Translations under genes and position numbers: made by a program
The notes under the pieces: generated by a model
Database searches by the model: none
What the model was told of the DNA's origin: nothing
Seen by the model: the letters and a program-made list of their open reading frames with translations, nothing else
Assembly: GCA_018873245.2 (NCBI GenBank)
Contig: JAEMBT020000001.1
Location: 7,034,220 to 7,098,219 of the forward strand
Source: Archegozetes longisetosus
Lineage: Eukaryota; Arthropoda; Arachnida; Sarcoptiformes; Trhypochthoniidae
Reading direction: 5' to 3'
DNA length: 64,000 nucleotides
In this document: in pieces, positions 12,319-25,000 of the stretch
How positions within the stretch are numbered: the stretch's first letter is position 1
Layout: every line of letters starts with the position of its first letter

Positions 12319-13497
12319 GTTGATAGTCTTGTCAAACAATGATTATCACTCAACAATACTTTTTAGATCTGGTCTTTATGCAATTTGAACCTTTTAGTTA
12401 TAGCTGAATAACTTTTTGGAATAACTTATTCTCGATTTGATGAATATTAATAAGAATTTGAAGTTCTATCTTCAAGTTTTCGTGACTCATCCTTATGTTT
12501 GACGAGATCTAATTTTTTCTTTGCATGTCCTCTAATGATTATTATAATGAGCTATAAATGCTTGCATTTAATGCCAATTGAAATATAAAACACTATAATG
12601 AGTTTTTTTCTAGAAGTCAAGTTCAAGTTTAGCTTGATTTAGATATTTATTTTTCAATCTTGCATTACCTCATAGATTGAGGACTTAATGATTGCAAAAC
12701 GAAATTTTCAATTGAAAAGTTAGATGATTGAAAAAGTTTCATTTATATAGTTTAACATTTGCTACGAATTATCATTAGGTCAATATCTCATATCAAAGTT
12801 TTGTATAAAATACTATTCAAGGCTTTTGCAAATACTAATACAAATACTATAGTAGTATAAGATTCTATATAAAAAATTCAAAATATCGATTACATTATAG
12901 ATTTGATATTTTATTTGACTGCATATAACCTTAAACACTAATTAGGCAGAGTGATCGCATTTGCAAAAATTACCTAGGTAATTACCTGGGTATAAGTACT
13001 GGTTATTAAGCCTTATTTTTATTAGTTGTAAAAGTGCAAACTTTTTCTGCTCAAAAGTTATTCTCATAGTTTATAGGGATTAATGTCCCGTAATAATAAT
13101 TAAATCAAATATTGATCGCAGTTAATCGAACTATTACTTTATTATTATAGGTTTCAAAGTGAAAGTTTAGGAAAGAATAACAAAAATCTAAACTATCCAT
13201 TAAATAAGTTGTATAAGTTTGATATAATTGCTTCTGATAATATCAAATTTAAAAGTTTAGATTTATAAGATCAGTCACATCCTAAGTGCAGTCACTTAAT
13301 CATTAATGACTGTAAAATAATTTCCTAAAAGTCAATCCTAAAATGTAAGAAATTAGCGATTGTTTTTATCTACCAACTAGAAAAATATATTCAGTTTGAT
13401 AATGATTTTACTTAGAATATCTTCAATTTGTTCCTAAAACAATGATATTTACTCAAACAAACCGTCAAAACTAACATAAGTTGCATATTGGTTTATT
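12319..13497. other. upstream region of the ABCG gene
   Basis: Intergenic AT-rich DNA that must carry the promoter of the ABCG gene. No other gene or repeat was recognised. Confidence 0.4.
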
Positions 13498-14058
13498 AAC
13501 AAGCAAAGGTAGGCAACGGTCAGAGCGCGATTTTGATAAAAATTTCAGAAAATGTTATTTTAGGTATAAGTATAAAAAATATGTAACAAATTTTTGCAGA
13601 ATCAATACTTGTTCAGAATTATTAACTTTTGATGTTTTTATTTCATACAAAGATATACTGTAGTACAACCAATTATTCTATTATTAAAGTTTTGTTGCAT
13701 AATTTGTTTTAAAAATACTTAAAATCTATAGCAAAAAGTTTAAGAAAGTATTGGTCAGCTTAAAATTTAGTACACCTTAAGTTAATCAGGGATTAAAATT
13801 TTACAATAGTAACTCTATTGTAAGAATAAGCAAATGTTTTGAGTTTGAAAAGTTCAATAACCTAATGGTATGATACACTTATAAGTACTGAATGCTATAA
13901 ATTTACTATTAAATAATTAATTTTGCAAGATTAATATTTAGATCCCTGATATGATTCTGCAAAAAACTCTTATATTTTCTTAATAAGGATACTCTAAAGT
14001 ACCTTTTCTGAAATTGTTGTTAAAATCGAGCTCTGACCGTTGCCTACCTTTGCTTGTT
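13498..14058. mobile_element. inverted-repeat element, 561 bp, non-coding
   Basis: The ends share a long inverted repeat, about 28 bp perfect (AACAAGCAAAGGTAGGCAAC and on) and recognisable for some 70 bp. The interior has no transposase. No clear target-site duplication is visible, so the superfamily is open. It is probably a MITE or foldback element. Confidence 0.75.
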
Positions 14059-14679
14059 GGCCTTGTATTAAGCTTGCTTCTTGTATTAAGTCTTGACCAC
14101 TACGCATGGGTCTATAATCGATTCACCTAATAAAGTTGTTCTTTTATAAAAAAAACAATTTAATGAAAAAACAGTTTTATATTAAACCCAACGTAATTCA
14201 ATGTATGCGTATAAGTCACAACCTAGTGAGGTAACAGCCTGATATAGAAACGGTTTAATTATGCAACCTACAATACTAGACAACGATCACAATTGAGTGT
14301 CATGACTCATGACTACTGGAAATCCATACGTGTGCGAGAACCAGTTGTATGAGTCGAAACCCATATGATTATAGAAAAAATATCAGTTATCCCAGTCTGA
14401 TAATACATTTGAGTTTCATTTTTCTCTGGTTTTTTATGTGAAACTAACTGTAATAACGACCGTTAAAACTTTCAACTTAAATAATTACTGGATTATAAAT
14501 ATTTGCGAGTTAAGCTTCATAAGTATACGAAGATGAGATCTGATCTGTATTTGGTATTTCTGGTGCTTTAAACTCATTTGCACTTAATTTCTCATCAGTA
14601 ATAGCAGGTTTTACATAAGATATATGATTGAAAGTCAGTCATTGAAAGTTAAGAATCAGTCAATTTGAATGTATAAACA
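14059..14679. other. intergenic, nothing recognised
   Basis: AT-rich DNA between the inverted-repeat element and the kinase-like scrap. No gene signal was seen. Confidence 0.35.
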
Positions 14680-14940
14680 CTAGAGTTCGCCTTGTGCAAG
14701 GCATGATAGGCTTGAAATCCACGCGATCAAATTATTCACATATAAATATCTCAGACCTACAGCTACTTGATGAACGCATTGCATAATATTTGCCTCATTG
14801 ACGCCTTTCTCCAAGTTCTCACTATTCATTTTCACAACTTTTAAGGTTAAGCCCAAACTAATAACTAATACGATTGTTTGCGATTTTACTTTTGAAACAT
14901 GACCAAAAGATCCTTTGGCTTGAATTGTGCGCCCATTCAC
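14680..14940 (-). pseudogene. protein-kinase-like fragment, probably a relic
   Basis: An 86-codon open stretch contains GSFGHVSKVK, like a kinase glycine-rich loop. It is followed by LKVVKMNSENLEKGVNEANIM, like the VAIK lysine and helix C region, and by HQVAVGLRYLYVNNLIAW, like helix E leading into the catalytic loop. The HRD and DFG motifs are absent, the hinge is missing, and there is no ATG at its start (the frame opens at GTG with a stop upstream). It looks like a degraded kinase copy, but the match is short and could be chance. Confidence 0.4.
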
Positions 14941-15586
14941 TGTTCATCGCATTGACATATATTTGATGGAAATAGTTGCTATTTTTCTTCTCTCAACTGA
15001 CACACTTAACGAATGGGCGCAACTGCAACATTCGTATTCTCTATTTACTATCTACCTTGTTCTCTATTCTCATCTCCTTTTAGTCCTTGTTCTTTATCTC
15101 ACATTTGTTCGGAATTCGAGATTTTTTGTGTGAATTAAGTCGAGAATTAGAGGAATCTAATAATTATTTTTCTGATCATTTTTATCCTGATTTCAATTCT
15201 CATGAATTTCCTTCAGCAATAAGCGACTTTTCGAAAACAATTATATCTTATTGCATAAAAGTTTTTTAATTCAAATTAAAACTTTTGACGTTTTATTGAA
15301 TTTTACCGTACATTTGAACTAATATTAAATTTATGAATAATATATTTGTCAATGAACTCAAGAATATAATAAAACGCTGTTTTCTATGGTTTAAACAATT
15401 ATATTGAAATGTATTGAAACAGACAGGAATGCAAACAATAATTTTGATAATAATTATAGCTATAAGTTTGTTATAATTTATTTTATTCATTAAATATTTG
15501 TTCAAATTTCGTATTATTTTCTGTTGAATTAATCTTAAAAATAAAAAGTACATTTTATAGAATCAAATAAAATATCATTTGTATTA
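14941..15586. other. intergenic, nothing recognised
   Basis: Short overlapping open frames occur on both strands here but none resembles a known protein. Confidence 0.35.
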
Positions 15587-15815
15587 TGCTCTAAAACTTA
15601 ATAATTGTTGATAGCAACCAGATGTGATGCGTTATGATGGCACGCTTTCCTGATCATCATAAATCTTCAGATATTAACAAACTTATTGAATATTCAATAT
15701 AGTAATCAAAACAAATTAAAAATTAAGTTTGACAAAAAACGATGCGCATCACGAGGAGGTTGATATTGCTACGACCTTTTTTTGTTGCTATCGATGATCA
15801 TTAAGTTTTCAACTG
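15587..15815. mobile_element. MITE family C, copy 1
   Basis: 229 bp bordered by TA on both sides. The right end reads as the reverse complement of CAGTTGAAAACTTAATGATC, and the subterminal word TTGATAGCAAC appears inverted at both ends. It matches three other copies in this window (21149-21363, 34682-34897, 35463-35696). It lies just beyond the 3' end of the minus-strand chitin deacetylase. Confidence 0.75.
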
Positions 15816-15832
15816 TACTTTACAGTTATATC

Positions 15833-15838
15833 TTTATT
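15833..15838 (-). other. candidate polyadenylation signal of minus-strand deacetylase
   Basis: AATAAA on the minus strand, about 170 bp past the stop codon at 16006, and adjacent to MITE copy C1. Confidence 0.4.
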
Positions 15839-16005
15839 CAAAATTAATCCTTATCTGAAAAGTTAATAACTTGTACTTAAGATCAGAAAAATATATTACA
15901 ATAAATCTAAAATCTATATTATAGTAAAAATTTGAACATAAACTTAAACAAAATTATAAAATATACAATTTTTCTGATATAATAAATAAATATTTTCTTC
16001 AACCA

Positions 16006-19000
16006 CTAAACCTTTTTCTTCAAACCAGTATTCCCGAGCCATGGATAAGACTCAGGACAGGGTTGGCATGTTTTAAAAAATCTGGAACCACTCTTGAAGT
16101 TCACATTACAAACAGTCGGGTTATGACATGCTTGAGGTCTGTTATCCTCTTTTGGGTGACATTTCCAGGGATTAAACTTATGTATTCTTGAGATAGGAGT
16201 CGGTTCTCTCATCCACTGAATTAATTGCCAATTCGTGACAAAATAAACATCATTATTCTTAAGAACTTCATCGATGAATCTTAAAAACCCGCTTTTATGA
16301 TGTCTAGTATTAAACCACGCGCTGTGATAGAAGAGACCAAAAGGAGCTCTGTTTGATTGGTAGTGACGATTGAAGTTCTTCATTATCATCTCATAGACAC
16401 CGTTCTCATCAGTTGGGTTGGAACAAGCATCACCCATCGAACAACGGCCTCCTCTTAGGTCCTGCCACATTATCAAACCGATTTCCCATAGACCTTAAGA
16501 TTATTAAGAATTCAACTTAATTCATTGTTATATTGGTTTCATTTTATATTTAGGTTAAATAAATAGTGATGTTTAATGAACTTGACAACTAAGTTATTTC
16601 CTATAATTGGATTATTTTATGAAATTAGTTTTGTATCCACTTTTACATTGTTAGATGTTACGCTTATATTATGTTGTTATGACTCGTATTAGCTCTGTCT
16701 TCAACCATATAGAAGAGGGGTTTCTAATAATCTATATTTTCGTTATGTAAATGTTTGAGATTTCACTAACATTTTGAATAATGGTAAATAAGCTTTCTAC
16801 TAATCAAGTATGTTTTAAGAAATTTCAAAACTCATTTCGAAAGAGTTTTCACAACAATTTCTAAATCATTCCTATTTTAAAATTATTTAAAGAATTTATT
16901 CCAAACCTCTTTACCCAAAACTAAGAAATAATGAAATCTAACAATATCTAAAGGATTGATAAACTTTCAAAACTACAATTTATCAAAAGTCTAAACTAAA
17001 TACAGACTAAACTATGAAAATATAACTGGATTAAATTGAAATAATTTACTAAAAAATATTGAAATACCTGGAAATGATTTAGTAGGACACGGAGCAATCA
17101 TACACTCGTGATTAATGGCATAGTCAAGAGTGTAGGGCCAGAACGGGGGGTCATTCTCAAAGACAGACATCGATGAATCATACGTGAAATTCATTTCATA
17201 CAACATCTCGAATTGCTTATTTCCGCCAATCTGTAGAAAAGGAGCTCTCATTCCTCTGATATCCTCGAGCTTTACTCCACCGTACGAATGAATTATTTCT
17301 CTTTGACCATTAATCTCCTTTATCCACTGTGACTTTGAAAATCTTTCACCAAAGCTATGACTGATAGAGATTGGAATGAGAGAAAAATTGAAATTTTTAA
17401 AGAAATTATCACGACTTTCACTAATGAATAGCAATTTTATAGTTTGAGAGAGAAGGGTCTAAGTGTAGGCTATCGTAGGAAAAAGTTAAGCCCTTGTAGT
17501 AAATAATATAATTTTGATATGAACAATAACACGAATAGTAAATGTTTACTAAATATTTTTTGACATTTAAAACAAACCCTCGAGTAATAAGTAGTTTCTT
17601 CTCTGTATCAAATTTTTAATTGTACTCCAGTCTAATTTATTTCTAACCTTAGGCTCATTGAAAATTCATTGAGCTATTCATCTGAAGCATTGTTTTGCTT
17701 ACTTGTTATTTATGATAAATATATTAATCATTTGGATTTGAGGAATCGATTCGATTCTAACGTTTGAGGTGAAGTCAAATGAAAGAAAGAGTGAAAAGTT
17801 TTGCACGCTTCCAATTTAATAAAAGCATTAATTTTGTCCATAAATAGGTCAACAACCTAACAATTAGTAGCTTTAGAATACAAGTATTTGTATTTTAACT
17901 TTATCTCTAAAGCGTGTTTAGCTTTCCAGAGTGAACATGTCAAAAATTATTAACTTTTAGGTCTAAAATCAACTCTAAATTCAGGTTTCAATCTCTCTTA
18001 CTCTATATTTTAGAAAACGTATTTGTGAATAGTTGCCTTTCAACAGAAATAAATCATTATTTTGCACTAAATCAGTCATGGAAAAATTCAATATCGTTTT
18101 GATAAATTGTTAGCTCAAAAAATATTAACTCAAACTTATTGAGCTCTCGAATCAAATACTTATCAATTATTAAAAAGGCTAGAAATACTCAAGCAAAAAC
18201 TTTCAAATGTGAAATATTTTACGAAATTGATTTATAGTTGAATAAAAAATAACCTTACGTGATGGAATGCGAAGCTATTTCATGACCTCTTGAATACAAA
18301 GTCTGGACTTGACCGTAATCTGTCCATTCATGAGATACATAAAAAGTTCCTCTGATTGGGCATCCATTAGGATTCTTGCGTTCATTAGTAAAAATTTCTT
18401 CATATATATGCCAATTGACATCATTGACCGCATCGTCAAATGTTATCAAAACTATTTGCGGTATCTGTTTAGGGGTTAACCCAACTAGATATGGAAAACA
18501 CAGAAAATACAATTTTTTCGTCAAAACTTTTACCTATAAATAATCTGAATAAGAGATATCTCAATAAAATGAGATATATTTTCAAAGTCTATTATTTAAC
18601 AACAATCTTATGCATACCTGGACTCTCAGTCCCACCACAATAGCAGTCTGGAAGACGACACGCTTTCTCCAAACATTTACTCGCAGCAGTCAAGGGATCG
18701 GGTGTCGGAAACAAAGACAAAGGCCTGTTCGGAACTGAAGTTAATTTGGGCGCAACTTTCTCTGTTTTACTATTAGAAAGCTTCTCCAAATGCCTTAAAT
18801 ACGATCCCGGAGTCGGTCTCTTAAAATTAGTTATATTCAAAGGCATTGGAGTTGTATATTTGCGGTAATTATCAACATTTCTATACGAGTAGAAAATACT
18901 CGGCGAAGAAGTTGTCACTTGTATAGATCTCTGCTTTGGCATCGGATCCAATGATGTATAGTTGAGGACAGGGTTCAAAAATGTCAGTGGCTCTAATCTG

Positions 19001-22000
19001 ACCTCCGAGTCATCAGTTTTTATGTACTTTACGATTGGATTGAAGTCTACTTTTTGAAGATTTTGTTTGAAATATTTTTCTTGTGATAATCTCTGCTGTT
19101 GGAAGCGTGGAATTCGTGTCAATAAAGTCCCGCTTTTACTACTGTCACTATTATTAAACATTTCAATTTTGTTAGTATTCAATAGCTTAGAGTTTTGTTC
19201 GGCTTTTGGTTTCGGCTTAGTTTCCGTTTGAGTTGCTTTTGAATCTAATGTTGATTTTGATTGGCTTTGAAGTTTGAGTTCTTCTTTCCTTAAGCTGTTT
19301 CTTATCTTTTCGCTCAATAGTTCTGATTCCAAGTCATCGTCGAACTGAACAATTTTTGGTCCTACTTTTCGTTCATAGTCATCGTATTTGTCTTCCTTTT
19401 TATAAGTCCTTTCTTTGACCGGTTTTTCCTTATTTGTAGAATTTGTTATAAAAGTTGAGAAAATCAAAAATATATTATTCAATACAACAAAATAAGTTCA
19501 AATGAAAGTTATTTATTCTAATCTAGTTCGTATTCTAAAGAAAAACTGTGCCAAAAATATGAAACCAATTCTATTTTTTACAAATAACCAAAGAAAGAAT
19601 GAGATAAATGAATGCTATAGAAGCAGTTACTCTACTCCTTCAGGAAACCATTTGATTATGAAAGTGATGAACATAAGCTAACTTAGAGCTCCGTTTAGTC
19701 TGACTATAGACTTGTAAGCTCAAATCTTAGCTAAATAAATTACGGTGCAGTTCAAGCTCAGTATGAAATCTTGCTGAAAAATGCTTCACAGTTGTTTTGC
19801 AAAACGAGAAATCGCTTTTTAAACTGTAACCAATCATATTCAAAAATATATTTTAATGGCTTTTTTCTATCAAATTTAATAAAACTTCTGCATGTAGTCT
19901 TCATTATTTCGTGATTAGGCAAAGATTTTAGTTTTTGAGCAACATTAATTTATAGGAATGCCTAGAAGCGTAGCTCAAGCTTCAAACTCAGATTTGCCGC
20001 CCATCTTTACATAAATTATCAATATGAACAGCATAAAAATTAACAAATTTTTCGCTAATAAAATGTAATTTTTAAGCAGGAAGTTTGACAAACTTTGAAG
20101 TTTATGCAAGACATTTTCCTAAAGTTCATACTTTTCAGTAGAAACCACAAAACTACAACATTTTCTTGGCTTTTATCCATATAAAGCACAGTTTTAAAAG
20201 GCTCTGAAAATCAATAATAAAAGTAAATATAAAACATTTAGACAATTCAATACCATATTATCCTGAATGGCAGGTCTGCTGAAGACATTGACATTATGGT
20301 CAGAGACTGTGTCTGGTGGGACTAAACTATACAGACCTCCAGGTCCGTCATGTAAATGAATTCCCCCGTTTTCATCAATAATGGCAGCGATCGCCTCCTC
20401 AAACACCGGATTCTGTAAATCTTCTTTCATTAGTCTATTGTTCAGTTCTTCGCTAATATCTCTGATGTCATCGATTTGGGTCTCAGTCGATTGATCAAAA
20501 TTTGGTGTTGCAGTAGTCGACAAGTTCTGATCTGTTTGTGATTTTTGGCTGCTTTTTCTAGTAATCAGCTCGAGATTAAGAGCATGTTCTTCTTCCGATT
20601 GCATATTATTGTAGTCCATTCGGTGATTGTTGAGTAGATCTTTGTTCTGGTCTTGAGGGATTTGTAATTGTTTCTCATATTCGATACGATGAGTGTCTCC
20701 TTCACCAAACTGATAGAGAGATAGTGTTGGGTCTAATATCTCGGTGTTATCTTTCAGTGTAGGTTGAGATAGAAAATATTTTGAATGAATAAATTGATTG
20801 AATTTTGAAATATTTATCAGATTTAGGCTGTTTATCTCATTAAAATAGTTTTAACTGAACTTTAGATCATCAATCAGGCTCTTATGATTGAGGTATCGCT
20901 CAAACGGTTTTGGTAAATTAGTCGTTATTTTGACTACTAATAGGATTTAAACTTTCAAATTTTCAAATTTTATAAGATTGATAGTGAGAGACTAGAAATA
21001 AATGAACTTAATCAATAGGACTTTAAGGTTAATTCAAGTTTTCAAGATTAATTTAAAATTATTGCATAAAAGTTGTCTTATTAAATCGATGCTGTTCTAG
21101 TAGCTTTTAGAATCTTTAAAACAACAAACAAGTTCTAGGATAAGTTACACTCAATAAAACAATAATTGTTGATAGCAACTAGAATTAATGCGTTGTCGTG
21201 GGATGCTTTCTATTTTCAAATGATATATCAAATATCAACAGAGTTATTTCATATTTAATGAAACAGAATAGCAAATTACAAATCAAATTTGGCAGCAAAT
21301 TGGTGCGCGTCGTAGCAAGCGCGTTTTCGTTGTTGTGATCAAGGATCTCATTTTATTGAGATGTACAGTTTAGAGTTTCATTTATAATACCAAGCTCTAT
21401 ATCTTTAAGAACTAAGCTGTCATTTAAACTTAGTTATAGTCAGGCAATACTGATTAAGACTAATCTAACCCAAAATTTAAATAATGAAGTTGCATTACAG
21501 AGCATGATTCGAAAACATTCAAAGTGCATTATTAAAGAGCTCTAAAATTTCCATAAATCCATTAACTCTCAAGCGCATCATTAATAAATTTGAAAATTTT
21601 GAGCTATTTTCTTAAACTTAATACTGCAAAAAGCTTTCAATTAAGAGCAATTATTGTTCAAAAAATGTTACATTTATATTAAACTGAAAATTAATTCATA
21701 AGAAAACAAGCCTAACCTGAGACAAGTACAACATAAATAACTGAACGCTATTAAAAAGCCACAAAACGATAGCTGGCTTACCACTTTGATCTTTTGTGGC
21801 ACACCTTACATTTCGAGGCCAATCGCAGGTCTGTAATTCAGATGAGAAATAAAGTCCACCCGTACATGACTCGTGAAGAGCTTCACCAAAAACGCATACA
21901 TAGTATTTAGTACAATTGCTGACATCGGGATAATAGCCGAACTGTTCGGGACATTTGAATAAAGATAATGGATTTATTTGAATGCCAGATGATTTTGAAA

Positions 22001-25000
22001 CTGTCACATCGGTTTCTGTTATGTAGGAATCGTCGCCTAAAACAAGTGATTAATGATTCAAATTAAATACATTCTTAATACTCAATCGTAAACTTTTTAA
22101 TCTATTCTATAGTTTAGTCCGAAAAACACCATAAGGTGACGCTTTTATAACATGCACTTATCTTGTTTTTAGCCATTTATCTGTTATCTATAGTTTTAAT
22201 TAGCCTATTGTTAAGATGTTGATTAATATTATCATAACTGTTGCTTATTATCTATTCTTTTATTTTTGCCTCTATATTTTAATTCATTATTCATTCAGTA
22301 TTGTTCTTAAGACAATGTTTTCACATATGATGACATAATGTCTCAATTTGAGTAGCATGTCGCTTAAGATACGTGGAGAAGAACTTGAAAACTTCTTTCT
22401 CTACATGTTTACGTTGTTTGAGTTGAATTTTACTTTTAAACTAGTTTTCCTAGATTTCACAACTGATTTATCTGTTTTGATCGTAAGTTGTGACAAATAT
22501 TCAAATTTACAAATCGATTAGCCTTCAAGTCAATCGAAACTGACAATTTCAAAACTGACAATTTTTACCATTTTAACAACTATTATTTTTATAACTTTCA
22601 TATTTCTTACTAAATTGAGGACATTTTCCTTGAGTTTTCATCTTAAATATGCAATTATGTAGAGAACAAACATTAGTTTCTATTACCTATTAGTTGACTG
22701 AATAGTAATTCAAGTAGTAATTAAGAAGTTGTTCAAATACCTCCGATTAAAGCTTATAATTATTAGCAAAACAAATACTAGACAAATGTTACTATTTTAG
22801 TCTAATATTACCCTAAATTATATTATACCTTATTTTACTTCGAATAATAGTTTATCACAGCTATTCGTATGAAATACTTTTTTAATAGTTTTGTTAACCT
22901 TAAGTAAAAATTTGGATCCGATTTATTGATAAAAAGTTTGATCACAAAAAACTATATCGCAATGAATGCTATAAAACAAACGCTGAAAAATGCGTTAATG
23001 CATGAAAAGCTATAAAAGTTTAGCGAAACTTAAACTGTTGCTAGAATTAGATAATGAGCGCAAAACGTTAAGGAAATGCTGGCTGATGAAGGTCTAAAAA
23101 GTTGCATAACATAGAGTTTTAGGCATTTTAGGGAAGGATTTAACATTTTCAAATCATTAATTTTCTGATTATATAATATTCTAAATACAATTCTTTACAG
23201 ATTTGAATAAATCATTTATTATAAGTTTAACTGATATTTTACTAGATCTTAGCATCAAATTAAGTCTATAACGATTGAAATAATTCATTCTTCTCTCCCT
23301 TAGGATCCAAACACTAAAAACCTGATCAACAAATTAACTAAAGAAAATATTTTCCGTGCCCTCTACTCAATGTAAAGATCGTGTTTTGTATTGAAGACTG
23401 AGTTTTGAAGACTGAGTTTTTTAATCTAAAGCTCAATCACCAGAACTAATAGTCTTTGAAATATGGTTTTAAAACTAATGATAACAAGAAAGAAATTTTC
23501 AGCTATAAGATTAAAATATCCGAAAAAATACTGAGCAATTAGTATACCCATGAATAGCATGGCTTTAAACCACACCTAATAATTAGCCCCATTAGAGGCA
23601 TTGAAGATTCACTTGAATTATCAGTTAAATCGTTAGAAATCGTTGAACAAATATATAACCAGAATACAATAGATAAAACAGATAGCTAAAACAACTAGCT
23701 ATTGTTTATTATTAAAATAAAGTGTCTTAAAAATAATTATCTAATTTTCAAATAGGCTCTGATTACGATTAAACGATGGCACAATTGAGTATTGAAATAG
23801 AAGATGATTATTAACTTGTTTGAGATTTTAATATTATTCGTTGATTTTCTTGTTTTATATAACTAGTGTGCTTTAGCAAATATTCTTCTATCTGCTTATG
23901 GGTCAGTACCAATATCATAAAGTACCAATATCATAAATAGAGTACCAATGTCATAAATAAGGGCTTCATTTCTCAACATAGCTTTAATCTATTCCCAAAA
24001 CTAGAGTAGACTAGAGCAGACGCTCACTCTAATTCTTTCTTTATTTATCTATTTATTGTTTTATCAATCGATGACTCGTTTTAAAATGCTTTTTAAACCT
24101 TTTATGTCAGACTCTTATTTAGGTTTTTCTCATTTAATCATTTCTATAAATGCCTTTTATTTAGTTTAGGACAATATTTATGTCTATTTTCATTGTTTGA
24201 TTTATGATTTATGGATAAGAGCAACTTATTTCTCTCTTTATTCAATCGATCAGAAATGAAAACTACCAATGAATAGAAAAGCGATTTATCAAAAATTTAT
24301 GTTAATTCAACTGAGAAATTGCTTTGAAAATTGATCAAAACTAATTTCAATCTATTTTGCTAACAATTAGTAAGCTTGAAGTTTAAAATTTATAAGATTT
24401 GTATTAATAAAAGGTTTGACAGATATTCAAATCTTTAAAGTGTTTTCCTCCTAAACCCATCATTATTTATTGTTGTTATAATTCTATGCCTTATATATCA
24501 AACAAGTAATTAGTATGGATTTGGAATAAAATTACTGAAAAATTACCATTCAAATAATGACCGAAGAGCTGAATACAAAGAGCAAAAAATCTAATAAATC
24601 CAAATGGTAAGAAACTAAACAAACGATTAATAGAAAACTACAGTATAATCGATTTGACAATCACTAAGTGAGAAGTGCCGAAAGTTCGAACAAATAGATT
24701 ACTTATTGATTGAGAAAATATTCAAAATGAAAGCTAAATCAGGGACAAACTATTAATCCACAGGTAAACCATATATAATTAAGTCTTAATAGCTTTCACC
24801 TTTTTATTGATAACCTGAATAATGTTTTCAGAGCTAAGACCAAAGTTAAATAACATATTATATGAGAACAAATTGACAACTTACTCTCACATCCAACACG
24901 ATTAACAATTGAAATATACCGCTACCGGAACTTAATTCCCAGACATATTAAATAATAACAACAATAGTATTAATAGGTAACTTAAAAAAGTTTTTGATGG

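Noticed and set aside
13481-13663. 60-codon plus-strand open frame
   Set aside because: It covers the left inverted end of a non-coding transposable element.
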